64,000 nt of DNA from contig NZ_CP016279.1 in the NCBI RefSeq assembly GCF_001542625.1, positions 3,472,001 to 3,536,000 of the forward strand, given 5' to 3'. This DNA comes from Streptomyces griseochromogenes. Lineage in GTDB: Bacteria; Actinomycetota; Actinomycetes; Streptomycetales; Streptomycetaceae. The translations under genes and the position numbers were made by a program. How positions within the stretch are numbered: the stretch's first letter is position 1; each line of letters begins with the position of its first letter. Below the pieces are notes generated by a model, which had not been told where the DNA came from, did no database searches, and was given only the letters and a program-made list of their open reading frames with translations. Below, one piece after another: positions 1-8,717 of the stretch.

Positions 1-473
1 TCCGCGCCGTCGAACTCCCGCACCTCCTTCGGCGGCGAGGCGAGCGCGACGCCGCCCTCTCCGTCGTAGCGCCAGGGCAGTCCGCCTTCGGCGACCTGCG
101 TGCCCACGCCCGCCGGGGTGTAGAAGGCGGGGATGCCGGCGCCGCCCGCGCGCAGCCGTTCGGCCAGCGTGCCCTGCGGGATCAGCTCCACCTCCAGTTC
201 GCCGGACAGGTACTGGCGGGCGAACTCCTTGTTGCCGCCGATGTAGGAGCCGGTCACACGGGCGATCCGGCCGGCGGCGAGCAGCACCGCGAGGCCGGAC
301 TCCATCGCCCCGCAGTTGTTCGACACCACGCCCAGACCGCTCGTCCCGCGCTCGTACAGCGCCTGGATCAGTACGTTCGGCACACCGCTCAGCCCGAAGC
401 CGCCGACCGCGAGGGACGCGCCGTCGGGGACATCGGCCACCGCCTCACCGGCCGTGGCGACCACCTTGTCCAT
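1..473 (-). CDS. 3-oxoacid CoA-transferase subunit A, 5' part only
   Basis: About 157 N-terminal residues are visible; the gene runs off the left edge. The protein starts [12 protein letters not shown] and carries the class I CoA-transferase alpha-subunit signature ([16 protein letters not shown]), followed by the conserved [17 protein letters not shown] region. Such enzymes move CoA between succinyl-CoA and a 3-oxo acid, either acetoacetate (ketone-body use) or 3-oxoadipate (aromatic degradation). The sequence does not tell which. The beta subunit would be expected just outside the window. ATG at 473 is preceded by GAGG at a good distance. The gene is divergent from a MarR regulator. Confidence 0.9.
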   Translation of the reverse strand, partial: MDKVVATAGEAVADVPDGASLAVGGFGLSGVPNVLIQALYERGTSGLGVVSNNCGAMESGLAVLLAAGRIARVTGSYIGGNKEFARQYLSGELEVELIPQGTLAERLRAGGAGIPAFYTPAGVGTQVAEGGLPWRYDGEGGVALASPPKEVREFDGA

Positions 474-499
474 CCGTGAAGCCTCATCTCTGGAATTAA

Positions 500-520
500 T
501 CAGCGCACTGAGTATTTCAG
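500..520. promoter_or_regulatory. Overlapping dyads in the CoA-transferase/MarR divergent promoter
   Basis: TCAG (500-503), CTGA (508-511) and TCAG (517-520) form two overlapping inverted repeats in an AT-richer patch between the two divergent genes. A second inverted repeat, TCGTT (616-620) and AACGA (630-634), lies just upstream of the regulator start. MarR proteins commonly bind such dyads in shared divergent promoters. That these are operators is inference. Confidence 0.4.
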
Positions 521-653
521 CGAGATGCTTTTCACGCTGCCACCAGACATCAAAACCGTCAAGACCTCGTAGTGCGGGGGATCAGAGGGCGGACAGGTGG
601 GTCATCGGGCGAGTATCGTTCAGTACACCAACGAATCCATCCGAGGAGCGCAG

Positions 654-1121
654 ATGGCCGCCGTGGACCTCACCACCCATCCCGGGCATCTGGCCCGGCG
701 GCTTCAGCAGGCGCACTACCTGCTGTGGAACACCATGGTCTCGGAGGAGATCACCTCGCCGCAGTTCGCTGTCCTGAACGCGCTCGTCGCCGAGCCGGGC
801 CTCGACCAGCGGACCGTGGGGGAGCGGGTGGGCCTGGACCGGTCGACCATCGCCGAGGTCATCAGCAGGCTCGGCCGCCGCGGGCTGCTGGACAAGACCC
901 GTGACCCGCAGGACGGCCGCCGCTTCCTGCTCCGCCTCACCGACGACGGGCTGCGCACCCACCGCAAGCTGACCGTGCGCACGGCCCGGATGAACCAGGT
1001 CTTCCTCGCCCCTCTCTCCGCCGAGGAGCAGACCGACTTCTTCGACCTGATCCGCCGGGTCGCGGACGCGGCCGAGGACCTGCGCAATCCGGCGGAGCCG
1101 CCGATCGCCCAGGAGGGCTGA
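654..1121 (+). CDS. MarR-family transcriptional regulator
   Basis: 155 residues, normal for MarR proteins. A winged helix-turn-helix spans roughly residues 35-105: the recognition helix region DQRTVGERVGLDRSTIAEVI is followed by the wing DPQDGRRFLLRLT, flanked by helices that would dimerise. It lies head to head with the CoA-transferase gene and probably represses it until an acidic or aromatic ligand binds; that is inference from arrangement. I chose ATG 654 (MAAVDL) because GAGGAG lies just before it. An upstream in-frame ATG at 597 has no clear ribosome site and would run through the operator-like dyad. Confidence 0.85.
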   Translation: MAAVDLTTHPGHLARRLQQAHYLLWNTMVSEEITSPQFAVLNALVAEPGLDQRTVGERVGLDRSTIAEVISRLGRRGLLDKTRDPQDGRRFLLRLTDDGLRTHRKLTVRTARMNQVFLAPLSAEEQTDFFDLIRRVADAAEDLRNPAEPPIAQEG

Positions 1122-1132
1122 CCGGCGCGCGG

Positions 1133-2122
1133 TCAGGAGGAAGCCGCGGCGAACACCACCCACACCTGGCCCTCGGCGAAGTTCATCCGGCCGCCCTTCG
1201 CCGCCTTGAAAGTCGTACCGCCGGTCGCCGACGGCCGTGACCAGGTGGCGTCGAAGGACCGCCCGCCCCGCAGCACCTCGGCCTTCCCCGAGCCGACCGT
1301 CTCGGTGTACGGCGTGTGGCTGCCGAGCATGTCGTGGTAGCCGGAGGAGCGGATCTTCACGTGCTGTACGACGACCGTGGCCGGGGCGAGCCGCGCGCCG
1401 CCGGCCGTCACCGCGGGCTTGCCGTCCATCGCGACCAGCCAGTGACCGTGCCGCGCGGACCAGGTGAAGGTGAAGCGCGCCGCCGGGTAGCGCACGGTCC
1501 GTGAGGTCTCGGGGGTGCCGCCGGAGGGCGCCGGGCCGTAGCGGAATCCGGTGGTCAACGTGGCTTTGCCCGGGGCGCCGGACAACAGCCGGGCGGGGTG
1601 CAGGTAGAGGTTGTGCGGCGCAGCCTTGCCGGAGCCCCGGTAATAGGCGTAAGCGGCGTCGTCGGGTGACTTGGCGCGCAGGGGCGCCCGGTGGATCAGC
1701 GGCAGCAGCTTGTGCTGGGCCCCGGAGAACGCCAGGACCGGCTTGTCGAACTGGCGCAACAGCTCCAGGTCGGACTCGCGGGCGCTGCGCACCGGGCCGA
1801 CCGACTTCGGGAGCTTGGTGGCATACACCGCCATCAGACGGCTCAGCCCGCCCTCGACCTGCTCCGCGTACACGATGTCCGCCGCGTCGACTCCCGTCTG
1901 CGGGCGGGCGGCGGGCACGTTGTCGATCTTCACGGCGAGTGGTGAGCGGGCCGCGGACGCGGGCGCCCCGTGGGTCGGTGCCGGGGGCCTGCGCGGGGCG
2001 CGGGAGTCGTCGCCGGGGCCCTGCCGCGCGCAGCCCGCCGTCAGGGAGGCCGTCAGGGTGGCGCCCACCAGTGCCGCCGTCAGTACCGCGCGTCGCGTGC
2101 GCGCCCCATGTCCGATGCCCAC
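1133..2122 (-). CDS. DUF3048 (YerB-like) lipoprotein
   Basis: 329 residues with a GTG start. An Arg-rich N-terminus leads into a hydrophobic stretch and a lipobox, LTAGC, with the lipidated Cys at residue 31, so the mature protein should be anchored on the outer face of the membrane. A Pro/Ala-rich linker follows. The rest matches the DUF3048 fold: LAVKIDNVPAARPQTG near residue 62, then IVYAEQVEGGLSRLMAVY and VGPVRSARESDLEL. The C-terminal half resembles the second YerB domain (YPAARFTFTWS, VVVQHVKI). The biochemical role of the family is not known to me. It converges with the MarR gene. Confidence 0.85.
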   Translation of the reverse strand: MGIGHGARTRRAVLTAALVGATLTASLTAGCARQGPGDDSRAPRRPPAPTHGAPASAARSPLAVKIDNVPAARPQTGVDAADIVYAEQVEGGLSRLMAVYATKLPKSVGPVRSARESDLELLRQFDKPVLAFSGAQHKLLPLIHRAPLRAKSPDDAAYAYYRGSGKAAPHNLYLHPARLLSGAPGKATLTTGFRYGPAPSGGTPETSRTVRYPAARFTFTWSARHGHWLVAMDGKPAVTAGGARLAPATVVVQHVKIRSSGYHDMLGSHTPYTETVGSGKAEVLRGGRSFDATWSRPSATGGTTFKAAKGGRMNFAEGQVWVVFAAASS

Positions 2123-2424
2123 CGTTGCACCCCGTTCCCCTGGGTCGATTGTGTGCTCATCAGGTCATCGCATGCCATACCCGGTCGATGTCGATCGCGC
2201 GCGTTCGGTGGGCCGATCGGGTGCACCACGTGACCCGGGCGGGTCAGCCGTCTGCCCGGAGTGGAGTACGGCGCGGGGGTGTGCGGATACCAGCGCGCCG
2301 ACGCGGACCTCGCCCCGGCGCTTCGGTGTCGGCCGTCTCGTCGCGCCCCATGGAGCCATCGGCGGGACTCTTGCGGCGGCACGACCGAGGGGACCCTCCG
2401 GCGCAAGCGGGACGGCGCGGTCAA

Positions 2425-2461
2425 GGTCCCGATGCTGTCCTAGGGTCCCGATGCTGTCCTA
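2425..2461. repeat. 18-bp tandem duplication at the ligase stop codon
   Basis: The 18-mer GGTCCCGATGCTGTCCTA occurs at 2425-2442 and again at 2444-2461, period 19. The second copy supplies the stop codon of the DNA ligase gene (minus strand); the first copy carries an equivalent TAG just beyond it. It looks like a recent short duplication next to an end-joining gene. Confidence 0.9.
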
Positions 2462-3538
2462 AGGAGTGCCTTCCCCGGCTCCCAGGATCTCCGCGAGGTC
2501 GTAGCGCACGGGCTCCTCCAGCTGGGCGTAGGTGCAGCTCTCCGGGGTGCGGTCCGGACGCCAGCGGCGGAAGCGGGCCGTGTGCCGGAAGCGGGCGCCG
2601 TTCTCCATGTGGTCGTAGGCCACCTCCGCGACCCGCTCCGGCTTCAACGGCACCCAGGACAGGTCCTTCTTGCCCGACCAGCGGCTCGGCGCCCCCGGCA
2701 GCCGAGCCGTCTCATGAGCCGCTTCGTCCCCCCAGGCCGCCCACGGATGCCCGGTCGCGTCGTCCATGCGCAGCGGCTCCAGCTCCTCGACCAGCTCGGC
2801 GCGCCGTTTCATGGGGAACGCGGCCGACACGCCCACATGCTGGAGGGCGCCCCGGTCGTCGTACAGCCCCAGCAGCAGCGAACCCACCACCGGGCCGCTC
2901 TTGTGGAAGCGGTAACCCGCCACGACGACATCCGCCGTCCGCTCGTGCTTGATCTTGAACATCGCCCGCTCGTCCTGCAGATAGCGCCCGGTGAGCGGCT
3001 TGGCCACGACCCCGTCCAGCCCGGCCCCTTCGTACTGCTCGAACCACCGCTGCGCCATCTCCACGTCGGTGGTCGCCGGCGCCAGATGCACCGGAGCGCT
3101 CACACCTGAAAGAGCCCGGTCCAACAGTGCCCGCCGGTCGGTCAGCGGCACATCGAGCAGGGAGTGGTCGTCCAGCGCCAGCAGGTCGAAAGCGACGAAG
3201 GACGCCGGGGTCCTCTCGGCCAGCATCCGCACCCGCGAGTCCGCCGGATGGATCCGCTCGGTCAGCGCGTCGAAGTCCAGCCGCCCCTCCCGCGCGATCA
3301 CGATCTCCCCGTCCAGCACGCACCGCTCGGGCACCCGTTCCTTGAGCGCCACGACCAGCTCCGGGAAATACCTGGTCAGCGGCTTTCCGGTACGGCTGCC
3401 CAGCTCGATCTCGTCCCCGTCCCGGAACACGATCGCCCGGAAACCGTCCCACTTCGCCTCGTAGTGCATGCCCGGCGGGATCTTCGCCACCGACTTGGCG
3501 AGCATCGGCTTCACGGGCGGCATCACCGGCAGATCCAT
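2459..3538 (-). CDS. ATP-dependent DNA ligase (LigD-ligase type, NHEJ)
   Basis: 359 residues from ATG 3538. The adenylation motif EAKWDGFR carries the nucleotidyl-accepting Lys near residue 30. Further nucleotidyltransferase motifs follow: ELGSRTGKPLTRYFPE, LDGEIVIA, FVAFDLLALD, GLDGVVAKP and FKIKHERTADVVV. The C-terminal part is an OB-fold domain. It is a stand-alone version of the LigD ligase domain and should seal ends in bacterial non-homologous end joining. The divergent neighbour encodes the matching polymerase domain; no Ku gene is in the window. The start is uncertain: ATG 3562 (eight residues longer) has a weak ribosome site, while GGAGG sits unusually close to ATG 3538. Confidence 0.9.
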   Translation of the reverse strand: MDLPVMPPVKPMLAKSVAKIPPGMHYEAKWDGFRAIVFRDGDEIELGSRTGKPLTRYFPELVVALKERVPERCVLDGEIVIAREGRLDFDALTERIHPADSRVRMLAERTPASFVAFDLLALDDHSLLDVPLTDRRALLDRALSGVSAPVHLAPATTDVEMAQRWFEQYEGAGLDGVVAKPLTGRYLQDERAMFKIKHERTADVVVAGYRFHKSGPVVGSLLLGLYDDRGALQHVGVSAAFPMKRRAELVEELEPLRMDDATGHPWAAWGDEAAHETARLPGAPSRWSGKKDLSWVPLKPERVAEVAYDHMENGARFRHTARFRRWRPDRTPESCTYAQLEEPVRYDLAEILGAGEGTP

Positions 3539-3612
3539 GCCTCCGATTCTGCTCGCACACATCCGTTGATGCCCGGTATGCGTGGTGTGCTCGGTGCGCC
3601 TACCGTTGCCGC

Positions 3613-4632
3613 ATGGGTGATGCGGTGCAACTGGAGGTGGCGGGCCGGACCGTACGGCTGTCCAGCCCGGACAAGGTCTTCTTCCCCGAGCGCGGATTCA
3701 CCAAGCTGGACCTCGCCCAGTACTACGCCTCCGTCGGCCCCGGCATCCTGCGCGCCCTGCGCGACCGCCCCACCACCCTCCAGCGCTACCCGGACGGTGT
3801 CGGCGGGGAGTGGTTCTACCAGAAGCGCGCCCCCAAGGGCATGCCCGACTGGATCCCGACCGCCCACATCACCTTTCCCAGTGGCCGCAGCGCCGACGAG
3901 ATGTGCCCCACAGAGGAGGCCGCCGTGGTGTGGGCCGCCCAGTACGGCACGCTCACCTTCCATCCCTGGCCGGTCCGCCGCACCCATGTCGACCACCCCG
4001 ACGAACTCCGCATCGACCTCGACCCGCAGCCTGGCACCGACTACGGCGACGCCGCGCGCGCCGCCCACGAACTGCGCGCCGTCCTCGACGAGTTCGGCGG
4101 CCTGCGTGGCTGGCCCAAGACCTCCGGCGGCCGCGGCCTCCACGTCTTCGTGCCCATCGAACCCCGCTGGACCTTCACCCAGGTGCGGCGCGCCGCGATC
4201 GCGGTCGGCCGGGAGATGGAACGCCGGATGCCCGACCAGGTGACCATCAAGTGGTGGAAGGAGGAGCGCGGCGAGCGCATCTTCCTGGACTACAACCAGA
4301 CCGCCCGCGACCGCACCATCGCCTCCGCCTACTCCGTACGACCCCGCCCGCACGCCCCCGTCTCCGCACCTCTGCGCTGGGAGGAGGTCGGCGTGGCCCA
4401 TCCCCGGGACTTCGACCTGGCCACCATGCCGGCCCGCTTCGCCGAACTCGGCGACGTGCACGCCGACATGGACGACCACGCCTACTCGCTCGACGCCCTC
4501 CTGGAACTGGCCCGCCGCGACGAACACGAGCACGGCCTCGGTGATCTGCCCTACCCGCCGGAGTACCCGAAGATGCCCGGCGAGCCGAAGCGGGTCCAGC
4601 CGAGCCGGGCCCGGCGGGAGGAGACGTCCTGA
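3613..4632 (+). CDS. LigD-type DNA repair polymerase (AEP primase-polymerase)
   Basis: 339 residues, the size of stand-alone LigD polymerase domains. Recognisable elements are VRLSSPDKVFFP at the N-terminus, LQRYPDGVGGEWFYQKRAP, the metal-binding ELRIDLDPQPGTDY (two Asp), the SGGRGLHVFVPI active-site loop and RIFLDYNQTARDRTIASAYS. The archaeo-eukaryotic primase family fills and extends broken ends with ribo- or deoxynucleotides during end joining. It is transcribed away from the ligase across a 74-bp shared promoter region, so the LigD activities are split over two proteins. The C-terminus is a short Arg/Pro-rich tail. Confidence 0.93.
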   Translation: MGDAVQLEVAGRTVRLSSPDKVFFPERGFTKLDLAQYYASVGPGILRALRDRPTTLQRYPDGVGGEWFYQKRAPKGMPDWIPTAHITFPSGRSADEMCPTEEAAVVWAAQYGTLTFHPWPVRRTHVDHPDELRIDLDPQPGTDYGDAARAAHELRAVLDEFGGLRGWPKTSGGRGLHVFVPIEPRWTFTQVRRAAIAVGREMERRMPDQVTIKWWKEERGERIFLDYNQTARDRTIASAYSVRPRPHAPVSAPLRWEEVGVAHPRDFDLATMPARFAELGDVHADMDDHAYSLDALLELARRDEHEHGLGDLPYPPEYPKMPGEPKRVQPSRARREETS

Positions 4633-4643
4633 CGGCTGCCGCC

Positions 4644-6755
4644 TCAGCGCACCGGGGTGTCGATCCGCTCGCCGAACCCGGCCAGCACACGCCGGCAGTC
4701 CGTCTGGAGGGCCACGTCCGCGGCGACGTCGTAGCGCATATTGCCGCGGGAGTCGTCGTTGTTGTGGCGGCGCGAGGAGGCCAGCTCGGTGCGTATCAGC
4801 GGCAGGGCCGGCGCGGCCGCGGGGCCCATGTCCGCCAGGCAGGCGGCTATGGCGGGGCGTTGGGCGGGCGCGGCCGGCCACTCGGCCAGGAGCACGGGGA
4901 GCGCCTCGTCCGTCTCACCCGTGACCCGCCACAGGCCGACGGCCGCCCGGGCCGGCGTCCGGCCGGCCGCGATCAGCTCGCGCAATCGGGGTGCGAGCGC
5001 CGCACCGGACCGGCCCAGGGCCTCGGTGAGGTTGATGGCGGCGTACCAAGGGCTCCACGTCCGGGCCCGAAGGCACTCGCCGACGAGAGGCAGCACGGGC
5101 TCCGCCTCGCCGGTCAGGGCACACAGGGCCCGGGCGACATGAATGCGGCGCTCGTCCGCGAGGGTGTCGTCCTCCCACAGCCGCCGGACCCGGGGAAGGG
5201 CTTCGGCGGCCTCGGGGCCGAAGGCGGACAGGGCATCCAGGGCCCCCTCCGTCGTCCGGAAGTCCTCGGCTTCGGTCAGGACGTGCGTCAGCAGCGGCAC
5301 CGAATCGGCGTGCCGGAGCACGCCCAGGGCGTCGAGAAGGCGGTCCTGGTCCACGGACGGTGTCCCGTGGTCCAGTTGGGCCAGCCGGTCGTGGAGCACG
5401 GGGCCGAGCGGGGCCGCCGCTGCGGGGCCGAGCGCCTCCATCCACCGGGCCAGCTTCTCGGGGATCTCGACCACTTCCAGGATGTGGGTGAGAGCCGGCA
5501 CGATCCGGTCGTCGCCCTGAAGGGCCAGCACCTCGAAGGCCATGCCGACGGCCAGGTCCTGGAACGGCGTGTCGGCTTCCAGCGACCGGTCCTCCCAGCT
5601 CTCCAGATAGGCCGCCACTCCTTCGGACACGCGGTGTGCCGCCGGTGCCAGATACCGCAGCTCCGACAGCACCGACTTCTGCAGCCGCAGATCGTCGTCG
5701 GCGAGCAGCCGGGCCAGCGCCAGCAGCGGCTCGTCGTCCGGGGCCCGCCATCCGGTCAGCAGCCGTCCCGCCATGCCGACCGCATGTCGGCGCTGACGCG
5801 GGCCGGGGCTGCCCAACTGGCCGACGAGGAGCGGGAACCGCAGCTCGACGCGGTGGCGCAGCTCCGTGTGCAGCTCTTCCAGCAACTCCGCCGCGTCGTC
5901 CAGGTCGAGGCTGCGCCGGTGCTCCGCGTGCAACTCGCGCACGTGGGAGATCAGAGTGTCGGTGCGGGGCCGCTCGGGGGCGGCGGGCGGCGAGCCGAGT
6001 TCGTCGGCCTCCCGGGCCAGGCGCATGACGTCCAGCGCGATGTCCGCGGTGTCCGGCGGCAGTTCACCAGGTGCACAGCGCGCCAGGAGGGTCAGTGCCG
6101 TGATCCGGAGCTGGGGATCGGGCGTGCCGGACACGAGGTCCTTCAGCACCCGCGCGGCCTCGCCGCCCAGGCCGGAGGGGTGCCGCACGGCCAGCGTGCC
6201 CAGGGCGCGCACCAGGGACCGCACGGCCTCCGGATCCGCTTCCCCGGGCACGCGATCGCACAGGGCACCGAACATCCGCACCGGGTCCGGGTGCAGCCGC
6301 GCCAGCGCACCCGGCACGGCGGCGCGCACCCCGGGATCCGGATCGCCCAGCAGCCCGAGGAAGGCCCCGGCCCGCTCGCGGACCAGGTCACGCGCCACGA
6401 AGAAGTGCCGCATCCAGTCCTCGTGTTCGTCCTCGTCGAATTCGGTGAGGTCCTCGGCCTCCCCGTCCTCGTCGTCCGACGCGTGGGCGATGCTGCACAG
6501 CAGCCCGATCACGGCACCCCGGTCGCCGATGGTCGGGTTCGCGATCAGCTCGAACAGGAACGGGACGCAGGCGACGGTGCTGTCGTACACATCCCCCTGG
6601 TGGTGCACCGCGCCGTACATGCCGTCCAGCGCGATCTCCCGGCGCTCCGGGTCGTCCGACGCCAACCCCCACAACAACTCCGGCACATCGGTCGCCGAGT
6701 CCGTGTACGCATGCCCCATCGACGCCCAGTCGACGTCGTCGATCCCCCTGAACAC
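4644..6755 (-). CDS. HEAT-repeat protein
   Basis: About 703 residues from GTG 6755, which has GGAGG at a good distance; the open frame continues upstream without a better start. Nearly the whole protein is paired helices in HEAT-like units such as AGAFLGLLGDPDPGVRAAVPGALARL and ADSVPLLTHVLTEAEDFRTTEGALDALSAFG. An acidic linker lies at about residues 94-113. This suggests a curved protein-binding scaffold. No catalytic motif, signal peptide or membrane segment is visible. It converges with the LigD polymerase and follows a frameshifted gene on the same strand. Its function is unknown. Confidence 0.75.
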   Translation of the reverse strand: MFRGIDDVDWASMGHAYTDSATDVPELLWGLASDDPERREIALDGMYGAVHHQGDVYDSTVACVPFLFELIANPTIGDRGAVIGLLCSIAHASDDEDGEAEDLTEFDEDEHEDWMRHFFVARDLVRERAGAFLGLLGDPDPGVRAAVPGALARLHPDPVRMFGALCDRVPGEADPEAVRSLVRALGTLAVRHPSGLGGEAARVLKDLVSGTPDPQLRITALTLLARCAPGELPPDTADIALDVMRLAREADELGSPPAAPERPRTDTLISHVRELHAEHRRSLDLDDAAELLEELHTELRHRVELRFPLLVGQLGSPGPRQRRHAVGMAGRLLTGWRAPDDEPLLALARLLADDDLRLQKSVLSELRYLAPAAHRVSEGVAAYLESWEDRSLEADTPFQDLAVGMAFEVLALQGDDRIVPALTHILEVVEIPEKLARWMEALGPAAAAPLGPVLHDRLAQLDHGTPSVDQDRLLDALGVLRHADSVPLLTHVLTEAEDFRTTEGALDALSAFGPEAAEALPRVRRLWEDDTLADERRIHVARALCALTGEAEPVLPLVGECLRARTWSPWYAAINLTEALGRSGAALAPRLRELIAAGRTPARAAVGLWRVTGETDEALPVLLAEWPAAPAQRPAIAACLADMGPAAAPALPLIRTELASSRRHNNDDSRGNMRYDVAADVALQTDCRRVLAGFGERIDTPVR

Positions 6756-6795
6756 CGTGCCTCCCCGTGGTCCATGGCGCCTGTTCCGCCACTGA

Positions 6796-7358
6796 TCACA
6801 GCATGCCGCACGCCACTGACAACGGGCCGGACCTGTGGACAACCCGCCTGTGGACAACGGGTTCAGGTGAGATCGAGCACGCTCCATTCGATGTCTCGAT
6901 GAGCGGGAAGCCGGTGTACGGGCACGCCCGGGCGGTGCGCTCGGCCACGGTGAGGGCGTAGCGGTCGGAGATCCATCCCGCACCGGGCACCGGACTGCAG
7001 GACCACAGAGGTTCACCTGTGACACTCCACCGGCGCAGACCGGGCGCGCTCACTGGCTGCTCGTCGCCCGTGCCCGACCGGGCGGCCGCCGGCACGAAGC
7101 CTCCGTCGGGCAGGGCCTGGGCACAGGGCCGCCAGGGCAGCCCGCGCCCAGACAAGTCTCGTGGCAGGAACCGTCGGCGACGATGACCACCAAGGCCTCA
7201 TAGGGATCGGGTCCCTGCTGCTCGGGCGGACGCTCGACGAGCAGCCAGTGCGCGCGGCCGAACGCGTCGGCCGAACTGTGGACGATGTGCCAGTCGCGAC
7301 AGGTGCGCGGCAGGCGCGCGCAGGGCGCGAGCCGCGTCTCGGGGCGCTCAGTCGGCAT
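6796..7358 (-). pseudogene. Hypothetical gene broken by a one-base frameshift
   Basis: Two reading frames join into one coding-like protein of about 187 residues. The first runs from ATG 7358 (MPTERPETRL...WHIVHSSADAFGRAHWLLVE...VVIVADGSCHETC) to about 7150. The second continues as RGLPWRPCAQALPDGGFVPAAA...WISDRYALTVAERT to a stop at 6796. Codon use in each part is typical only in its own frame. Adding one base to the CCC run at 7147-7149 would restore a single frame. It could be a real loss or a sequence error. I do not recognise the family. Two DnaA boxes lie within the 3' end. Confidence 0.6.
6834..6857 (-). promoter_or_regulatory. Pair of perfect DnaA boxes
   Basis: TTGTCCACA, the form preferred at Streptomyces origins, occurs twice on the minus strand, at 6834-6842 and 6849-6857, 15 bp apart and in the same orientation. 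They lie within the 3' end of the broken gene, about 80 bp upstream of the HEAT-repeat gene start. Two boxes are too few for an origin. They could bind DnaA as a titration or regulatory site. Confidence 0.5.
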
Positions 7359-7486
7359 GAGCCCTTCTCATCGTCATGCGACGATCTTCTCCGGGCCGGA
7401 AGCCTCGGCGTCACTCCCTTTCAGCCACCGCGACCGGACCGCACCGCGGTTATCCTGATCGCCAGCCGCCGAGGAGGAGTCCCGAA

Positions 7487-8545
7487 GTGACCGAGGGTGT
7501 GTCGCGTCCCACGCTGGAGGCCGTCGCCGCGAGGGCCGGGGTGTCCCGGGCCACCGTGTCGCGGGTGGTCAACGGCGGGGACGGCGTCAGGGAGCCGCTC
7601 GTCACACGGGTCCGGCAGGCGGTCGAGGAGCTCGGCTACGTTCCCAACCAGGCGGCGCGCAGCCTGGTCACCAAGCGGCACGACGCCGTCGCGGTCGTCA
7701 TCGCCGAGCCCGAGGCCCGGGTCTTCGCCGACCCCTTCTTCGCGCTGCAACTGCGCGGCATCAGCAAGGAGCTGACGGCCCACGACAACCAGCTCGTGCT
7801 GCTGCTGACCGAGGGCCGTGCCGACCACGCGCGCGTGGCCCGCTATCTCGCCGGAGGCCATGTCGACGGCGCGCTCGTCTTCTCCCTGCACCTCGACGAC
7901 CCGCTGCCCGGCCTGATCCGCAACGCGGGCGTGCCCACCGTGTTCGGCGGCCGGCCCGACTGGAGCGACGGCACCCCCGGCCCGGTCTACGTGGACAGCG
8001 ACAACCGCGGCGGTGCCCGCGAGGCCGTACGGCACCTCGTGGGCCTCGGCCGGACCCGGATCGCGCACATCACCGGCGCACTGGACCAGACCTCGGCGGT
8101 GGACCGGCTCGACGGCTACCGCGACGTCATGGGTGATGTGGACCCGCGGCTCGTCGTGGAGAGCGACTTCACCCCGGGCGGCGGCGAACGTGCCATGCGG
8201 GAACTCCTCGACCGCTGTCCGGACGTCGACGCGGTGTTCGCCGCCAACGACCTCACCGCGTTCGGCGCACTGCGCGTCCTGCGCGAGCGAGGGCGGCGCG
8301 TGCCCGAGGATGTGGCTGTGATCGGTTTCGACGACGTGCTGCCCGTCGCCGAAGAGACCGATCCGCCCCTCACCACGGTGCGTCAGGACATCGAGGAGAT
8401 GGGTCGGCTCATGGCACGCCTTCTGCTGGACGGCCGAGCCGACCGGAGCGGCCGCCGGGGTGACAGCGTCGGCGGGGAGCCGGCGGACGAGGCGGCGGCC
8501 GGTGTGATCCTGCCGACCACGCTGATACGCCGCGCGTCCGCCTAG
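7487..8545 (+). CDS. LacI-family transcriptional regulator
   Basis: 352 residues from GTG 7487, preceded by GAGGAGG. The N-terminal helix-turn-helix and hinge are clear (LEAVAARAGVSRATVSRVVN, then YVPNQAARSLVTKR). They are followed by a periplasmic-binding-protein-like sensor domain containing HVDGALVFSLH, VYVDSDNRGGAREAVRHL, VFAANDLTAFGALRVL and VAVIGFDDVLPVAEETDPPLTTVRQD. Such proteins usually repress sugar catabolic genes and are released by a sugar. No sugar operon lies next to it, so its target may be distant. An 8-bp palindrome ACCGCGGT (7443-7450), with the central CG typical of LacI operators, lies upstream and could serve autoregulation. Confidence 0.9.
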   Translation: MTEGVSRPTLEAVAARAGVSRATVSRVVNGGDGVREPLVTRVRQAVEELGYVPNQAARSLVTKRHDAVAVVIAEPEARVFADPFFALQLRGISKELTAHDNQLVLLLTEGRADHARVARYLAGGHVDGALVFSLHLDDPLPGLIRNAGVPTVFGGRPDWSDGTPGPVYVDSDNRGGAREAVRHLVGLGRTRIAHITGALDQTSAVDRLDGYRDVMGDVDPRLVVESDFTPGGGERAMRELLDRCPDVDAVFAANDLTAFGALRVLRERGRRVPEDVAVIGFDDVLPVAEETDPPLTTVRQDIEEMGRLMARLLLDGRADRSGRRGDSVGGEPADEAAAGVILPTTLIRRASA

Positions 8546-8717
8546 ACCGCCGGCCCGCCTGGGGTGCCGGCCCCTCTGCACCGGCCGTCCGCCTGGACCG
8601 CCCGTCTGCCCGAACCGCCCGTTCGCCCGAGCGCCGTCCGTCCGCACATGCAGAGAGACCACGCGTCCGCATGGGCCGACCGTGTCCACCCCACGTTGTG
8701 CAGCCGCCCCCGCGACC

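Noticed and set aside
2425..2461. CRISPR-like repeat
   Set aside because: Only two copies with a one-base gap and no spacers. It is a simple tandem duplication.
6834..6857. Chromosomal replication origin
   Set aside because: Only two DnaA boxes, no AT-rich unwinding region, and no dnaA/dnaN neighbourhood.
4764..6902. Long open frame of 712 codons on the plus strand
   Set aside because: It is antisense to the HEAT-repeat gene, is rich in Arg, Gly and Gln, and has no family motif. It is a by-product of high GC content.
8546..8717. Short C-rich repeats after the LacI gene
   Set aside because: Loose CCGCCCG-like runs without fixed period or strong pairing, so I call neither a repeat nor a terminator.
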